A program made the translations under genes and the position numbers. The notes under the pieces are model-generated. The model was not told the DNA's origin, made no database searches, and worked only from the letters and a program-made list of their open reading frames with translations. Below, piece by piece: positions 58,263 to 64,000 of a DNA stretch of 64,000 nt; positions within the stretch are counted from its first letter, which is position 1; every line of letters starts with the position of its first letter. Source of the stretch: Paraspadella gotoi. Taxonomy: Eukaryota > Chaetognatha. The stretch covers positions 6,689,279-6,753,278 of the forward strand of contig CM119270.1 in the NCBI GenBank assembly GCA_051294375.1. Reading direction: 5' to 3'.

Positions 58263-59933
58263 CTTATCTTTCTCTCTCTCTCTCTTCTCATCCATCTCTC
58301 TCTCTCTCTCTATTCCTCGCTCGCCTCTCGGCCCAGAAAACGTCTTAACTTCATCTTAATCAATTTCTCCTTTCGTTTTCTCGTTTCTACTTTTCCTTAC
58401 CCTCCCTTCTTTCTTCTGCCTATTTCCACTCTCCCCTTTTCTTTCCCCCTTCCCCCCCTTCAGTTCCTCCCGAGACGAATCAATGGATTTTTATGCGCCT
58501 TCCCAACTGTTTTCTTCATCTTTTCTTTCTTCCCAACTGTTTTCTTCATCTTTTCTTTCTTTTATTTGTCTTCCTCTTTTCTTTCTTTTATTTTTCCTCC
58601 TCTTTTCTTTCTTTTATTTTTCTTCCTCTTTTCTTTCTTTCTCTTTTCTGTCTTTTATTTTTCTTCTTCTTTTTTGTTTACTTTTATTTTTTATTTTTTC
58701 GGCGTTTTTTGGGTTTGTACTTAAAAACTTGTCCTTTTCGTCATTGCAACATTTCATTTTATTTATTATGCCTATTTTTTTGGGGAGGGTTAGGCTTTTC
58801 CGTTTATGTATAGTTTATCTGATTTTTTTTTTCGTGGCCCTATATTTTATTTCCTATATCTACCCTATTGCTCCACTTTCTCTCTCTCTTCTTATCCACT
58901 TTTTTAGCTCCACCTTCCCTTTTTTTTACTTTCTAATTATTTTTCTCTGTTTGTGCTTTCCGTCAGCTTCTTCCCGCCTTCGTTCAAAGTGACGCATTAC
59001 GAAAACAAACTGACTTCAACGAAAAAACAAACTTTTTCCAGAAAAAAAAACAAACCGGAAAAAAAGAGAGAAACTTTTACATAAAAAAAAATTATTGCAA
59101 AAGTTGTTACGGTAATAATAACCTGTTGTACAGCGATGAAGCAATAAAAATCGCAACAGTAATAAATAGAAAAAGAAAAGGAAACAACAACAAATTTCGG
59201 CCCCAATAAAGCAACGACAAAAAGCAAAATATAGCAAAAAACCGGTGCGAAAAATAGAAAGTTTTAAGTCAATTACATAGCGGAATAATCGGGCGATTGA
59301 TGACAGTTGATCGGTGGAGAGAAATATTAGAATGAATTAAGAAGAGAAAGAAAAGCGTGAATAAATCGAGTTGTTGAATTTTTCTTAATATTTCTGATTC
59401 ACTCTTATTTCATCTCTTTCCTTCTATATATCTTCTTTTTTAATTTTATTTATTTACTTTTTCCTTTATTTCTCCTATTTTTTCTTTCATTTTTTCTTTT
59501 CTAACCTTTTTTTGATTCTTTATTATATTATTTTTCCATTTCTTTCTCCTCTCTTTTCTTTCATTCTTTTCTTTTATTCCCTTTTTTTTGTTTCTTTATT
59601 CTATTACTTTTCCCTTGCTTTCTCCTCTCTTTTCTTTCATTCTTTTCTTTCCTTTTTTTTATTCTTTATTATACTATTATTTTTCAATTTCATTTCCTCT
59701 CTTTTCTTTCATTCTTTTCTTTTATTTTCTTTTTTTGTTTCTTTATTCTATTACTTTTCCTTTTCTTTTTCCTCTCTTTTCTTTCATTCTTATTTCTTCT
59801 CACGCATTCACCCATTTTTTGTGTTATTTCAAATCAGCCTCTTTCAAAACAGATATCTGTCTCTGTCTCTCTCTCTCTCTCCCTTCTCCCGACGGTGATG
59901 CTCTTTACGAGCGTCGATAAATCTCTTTCTTCC

Positions 59934-60087
<154 letters not shown>

Positions 60088-60546
60088 TCCACTCTCACAA
60101 ATTGATGCTTTTAAAATTTCCATTCCATCGAATTTCGCGTTTCTCGTCTTTCTTCCTCTACAATATTCGCTACTTCACATCCAAATCAATTCAGTACAAT
60201 CTCTATCAAAAAATCCAGAACTCGGATGAGTCTTCAGTCTAGCAACATATTTTATAACACAGCAGACACTCATTTCGAAGAAGCAAATAACCTATTTTTA
60301 ATGCCTTTAGTCCTTCAAAAAATCATCGGTCCCCAGAATTTGATCCAAAACTTTTCAGCGTCACCAATGATTAAAGATTCTTAGAGTTAATCTGCAAGGA
60401 AAATCTCATTCAGTTTACACCAAACGCTTCCCACGTAAAACCAATCATCTCGGATCGAGAGTTTCAGTTTAGATTCCATTTATCTCTATACCCACCGAAG
60501 TTTTTAAAACATCAACTAGGCGAAGTGTGAAAAAGTTAAAAAGTAA

Positions 60547-60578
<32 letters not shown>

Positions 60579-60603
60579 NNNNNNNNNNNNNNNNNNNNNN
60601 NNN
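60579..60603. other. Assembly gap (25 N)
   Basis: Inside a CT tract. Confidence 0.95.
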
Positions 60604-60757
60604 CTCTTTTCACTCTCTCTCTCTCCTCTCTCTCCTCTCTGCAGCCGTTTAAAACGATTGTTGTCGTCTTCTTCGTCGTCGCTATCGCTTTCTGGATGCC
60701 AACTCTTTTCGCCGCCACGCCTCCCAGCCTGTCATTTCCGGGTCCCTCTCTCTCTCT

Positions 60758-60851
<94 letters not shown>

Positions 60852-61002
60852 CGCCCAGTCATTCCGTTTTGGCCTCGTTTTTTCTTCCCTTCTTCAAATC
60901 CCTCAGGGTGGGCAGTGGACACGGGCGAATAATGCATCCGATTTCATCGTAGTTTCGTAAAGTTGTCAACAAGCTCGTAAATCTTTACTACTCTATTTAT
61001 CC

Positions 61003-61090
61003 ATTCATTCATTTCATTCATTCATTCATTCATTCATTCATTCATTCACTTATTTTATTCATTCATTTATTCATTCCATTCATTTATTAA
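61003..61090. repeat. (CATT)n microsatellite
   Basis: Imperfect CATT/TCAT array of about 90 bp. Confidence 0.9.
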
Positions 61091-61440
61091 TCAATTTGGT
61101 CATTAATTCATTCATTCTTTCTTTCATTCATGCGAATTGATTCAGTCAATTCATTTATTAATTTATCTTCTTTTGTGTGATTTCCTTCATTTCGTCCCTT
61201 TAACCCTTCCTTCCTTTCTTATTTCTTTCTTACCTCTTTCCTTCCTCTTCCTCCGATTCCTTCTTTCCTTCTTACCTTCCTTCCTTCCATCCTTCCTTCC
61301 ATTCTCCACACCCTTCTCCCTTCATCGCTCGTAAAATAAACAGAGAAAGAATAAATGCTGAGGAAAAAATGTTTATTGGTTTTCGAGAAAAGAGCCGAGT
61401 CAGTTTTCTCTCTCACCGAGAATTTCGGTCTCGGTTTACC

Positions 61441-61660
61441 TTTTTCTTTAAAGGTTGCCAGGCGTTCGCGAAGGTTGCACCCCTTTTTTTTCGGTGCCTG
61501 GCCTCATCCTTGTGTATTTTAACGAACGCTTTTTCTTTTTTCTCCTTGGATTTTAACGATTTTTTTTCTCCGATCAGATGGAAATTCCGAGGCCAGATTC
61601 CGCCTGACTGTTCGGCATCGGATCTTTTTAATCTTGCGTATTCTGGATCCGTTGCCTTTC
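61441..61660 (-). CDS. Candidate exon, Lys-rich
   Basis: On - the frame reads KATDPEYARLKRSDAEQSGG, IWPRNFHLIGEKKSLKSKEK, and ends AWQPLKKK before a GTAAAC donor. Few stops are expected by chance here given the varied composition, but the acceptor is not clear. Nearly the whole of a second - frame is also open. Confidence 0.35.
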
Positions 61661-62433
61661 TTACCAATCACATGGATAACAAACCCGGATGAATTGGTAC
61701 CAATGTAACATATTATACATCGCACTTCATGTATTTACCATAATTCGAACGAGGCCATGACGGAAAGATAAATTAGAAATTTATCAACTTTGCCCAACAA
61801 TACTGCATCCAAACTAAATTGTAAATACCATTAGCTAAAACGTTTGTAGAACTCTAAAAACCAGCGTCGCCATTTACTCTTTCTTTCGACGCCATCTTGA
61901 TTTTTCCTTCTGTTTTCTTTTCTCCCTTTTTTCTTTCCTTTTTCTAGCCTGCCTTTTTCCTCTTTTCTCTCTTCTCTCGTCTGGTGACAAAGTTGAACCC
62001 CAGCGAAAGGGGACGAAGGAAGAGAAGGGCGGGAGACTTGGGGTGGTGGAGATGGTGGTTTGAGGGGTTTAAGGAGATGAAAGAAGTGGAAAGAAAACAG
62101 TTGGTCGGTGGGGTGAAAGCAGAGTAGGGTTGTAGCGGTAGTAATGACGTTGACTGCACGTCGCATCGTCTTTCAAAGAGTGACAAATATTTTCTTTCTG
62201 GATAGAGTGCATGGAAACAAGAGTGACGTTAGTACTCGGCATTTCAGTCGGGATATAGCTAAAAATTGTTACCCGCTGCGCAGGAGGGAGCATGCTGATT
62301 TAAGCGGTGGGTTGCGGTGAAGTGTGGAGCGGGCGTGACGCCGGAAACGTCAGTGGGTGTATGCAAGGTTAATCTTCTGCTTTCAGGGTCACGACATTCT
62401 TGTCAAGAATTAACCTCGTGGCATAGCAACCTG

Positions 62434-62498
<65 letters not shown>

Positions 62499-62559
62499 TA
62501 TATTTGCTCTCTCTTTCTCTCTCTCTCTCTCACCTCTCTCCCTCTCTCTCACTCTGTCC

Positions 62560-62613
<54 letters not shown>

Positions 62614-62695
62614 TCGCCTTCTTCTCCCAACCTCGATAAATTTCTCGATTTTCTCCTAAGCGTTCAGGACAAGACGACGACACTTTAGTTCTTCC

Positions 62696-62727
<32 letters not shown>

Positions 62728-63051
62728 TGACGACGACGACGACGGGACGACTGAATGACGACTGCGACCGGGGTGAGGTCATCATCACAATAAGTGAAAC
62801 TCACCTTCAGAATGCTTCCTTTCGCAAAAACAAACCCAAAAAGTGAATCGGACAAATTCTAGTTTATTATGAGAATTTTATTTTTCACATCAAATAATGA
62901 CAATGTAGCATACATCAGAAACAAAACTAAAGTAATAAATCAGAATTAAGACGTTAACGTGATCAAAATATAATGTCGACACCAAAACAACATTAATGGA
63001 ATAAACGACTTCACGAACAAAGGTATTCGTCTGTACAAGTTTCATTTTTAC
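61661..63051. other. No supported gene
   Basis: A Lys/Arg-rich - frame at 61831-62000, (CT)n at 62436-62494 and 62566-62611, (GAC)n at 62695-62746. AT-rich from 62850. Confidence 0.45.
62695..62746. repeat. (GAC)n microsatellite
   Basis: About 16 GAC/GAT units. Confidence 0.9.
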
Positions 63052-63150
63052 CTTGACTGACTTGACTTGACAGGCTGTCGTCGCATGTTGCCTAACTCGA
63101 TTGGATCTATCGAGCTCGAGTCCACAAATCTCACACTTTACTCTCACACT
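63052..63150 (-). CDS. C2HC zinc-finger exon
   Basis: Acceptor gtctttaag, donor GTAAAA, 99 bp, phase 0-0. Reads SVRVKCEICGLELDRSNRVR then QHATTACQVKSVK. The Cys-x2-Cys-x12-His-x4-Cys spacing fits a C2HC or C2H2-like zinc knuckle, so nucleic acid or protein binding is likely. The rest of the gene is not visible. Confidence 0.5.
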
Positions 63151-63374
63151 CTTAAAGACTCTAGTTGTCTCATGTTTCGTACTCAGTTAACATCGTGCTG
63201 AGCTCCTCGCACGTTTTCCTATGGCATACTGATATAGTGAGGGCTAAATTCTTTTCCACATATACATCTTTTTTGCTATGATTCATCCGAGTTTACCGTC
63301 TCTCTTTAACATCGTCATCAGTCGTCGCGTTTTCGTCATTGGCGGGGGCGGCACCGTCTAAGCGGCGGCTGAGG

Positions 63375-63631
63375 AGACAGCGGCAGCTGCCAGGGAAACT
63401 GCAGCAGATGCGACGGAGGCGGAGAAGCGCAGGTTGAGGCGGGCGCTGTTTGGTCTCTCATACCGAAATAGTCGTGGACCGATGTACGTCTGTCGCCATC
63501 GAAGTAAAACATTTCAACAGTTACGAGCGACGACGACGACAGACGACGACGAGAAAGACGACGAAGACAAAGTTGAAATAAAATTAAAAACAATTTTAAA
63601 GAAATTTGTTTATACTCTTTTGTTACTTTAA
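63375..63631 (+). CDS. Candidate Ala/Glu/Arg-rich exon
   Basis: After gtctaag the + frame reads AAEETAAAARETAADATEAE, KRRLRRALFGLSYRNSRG, then an Asp/Glu-rich part and TAA. Helical composition. CGG/GAC-rich DNA can give such frames by chance. Confidence 0.3.
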
Positions 63632-64000
63632 TGCTTTTCTTTCCATCTTATTCAGGTCTAAACACAATCTGCAAAATGAACGATTTACATTTTAAGCGGA
63701 TACATTTTAATGTCAGTGAAATCTCAGCCACAAGAATGTCCGTTTCCACCGCAGCGGTTGAAAACATAAAAAAAAAAAACTTTACGAATTAAAAATTGGG
63801 TGAATCATTCTCGGACGCCGAACCATGATGGACTGGGAAGAGGTCAACCCTTTGTCAGTCGCAGAAGTTATTTAGGCGGAAGCGAAAAGGTCGAATTTAC
63901 GCGCGAAATCGTCGATGTCGTCATCGACGTCATCTCTTCACTCCCTCTGTCATCATTTTCGTCACGATGTCATCAACTTCATCGCTTCGGCAACTTCGTC

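Overview
The window is nuclear DNA of an animal, most likely an invertebrate. The evidence is GT-AG spliced genes with short exons, AATAAA-type poly(A) signals, tRNA-derived SINE-like repeats and a very high load of simple repeats, above all (GA)n/(CT)n. There are no bacterial operons, ribosome binding sites, CRISPR arrays, tRNA or rRNA genes. I cannot name the species. Nine runs of N mark scaffold gaps. Many one-base indels between repeated copies show a long-read assembly with uneven polishing and unresolved haplotypes.

Region 1 (1-26490). One block of about 9.5 kb appears as copy 1 (1-9717) and copy 2 (16938-26486), with a third partial copy (9738-11732) stitched in by gaps. Each full copy holds two genes meeting tail to tail. 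Gene A (+ strand) encodes an unrecognised protein with one hydrophobic segment, an Ala-rich stretch and a charged Lys-rich C-terminus. Gene B (- strand) encodes a REEP5/6 (TB2/DP1/HVA22) family membrane protein with a long Ser-rich N-terminal extension and a Pro/Glu-rich tail. Their poly(A) signals lie about 40 bp apart. Frameshifts differ from copy to copy, so comparing copies shows which frame is real. Between copies 3 and 2 is an AT-rich island (11758-16335) with two nested large inverted repeats, followed by about 600 bp of degenerate CCGA-type repeat.

Region 2 (26490-34480). Gene C (- strand, 34410-26967) is the best-supported gene. Seven exons join with matching phases into 912 codons of Ser/Arg/Asp/Lys-rich, probably disordered protein that I do not recognise. 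Directly after its stop codon, in the same frame, sits a 42-bp minisatellite whose unit is exactly 14 sense codons, so readthrough would add a repeat domain of more than 100 residues. Its introns hold SINE-like repeats, a 760-bp element with terminal inverted repeats inserted in one of them, and a run of related pentanucleotide arrays.

Region 3 (34.5-50.4 kb) is mostly microsatellite, T-rich or A-rich sequence and gaps, with a few weak candidate exons and a diverged pair of ~300-bp repeats. Region 4 (50.4-57.7 kb) is another tandem or allelic duplication (50456-54672 and 54698-57662) carrying a terminal exon of an unknown gene (52 codons plus stop, AATAAA 11 bp later in the first copy). Region 5 (57.7-64 kb) is again simple-repeat rich, with isolated candidate exons including a C2HC zinc-finger exon at 63052-63150.
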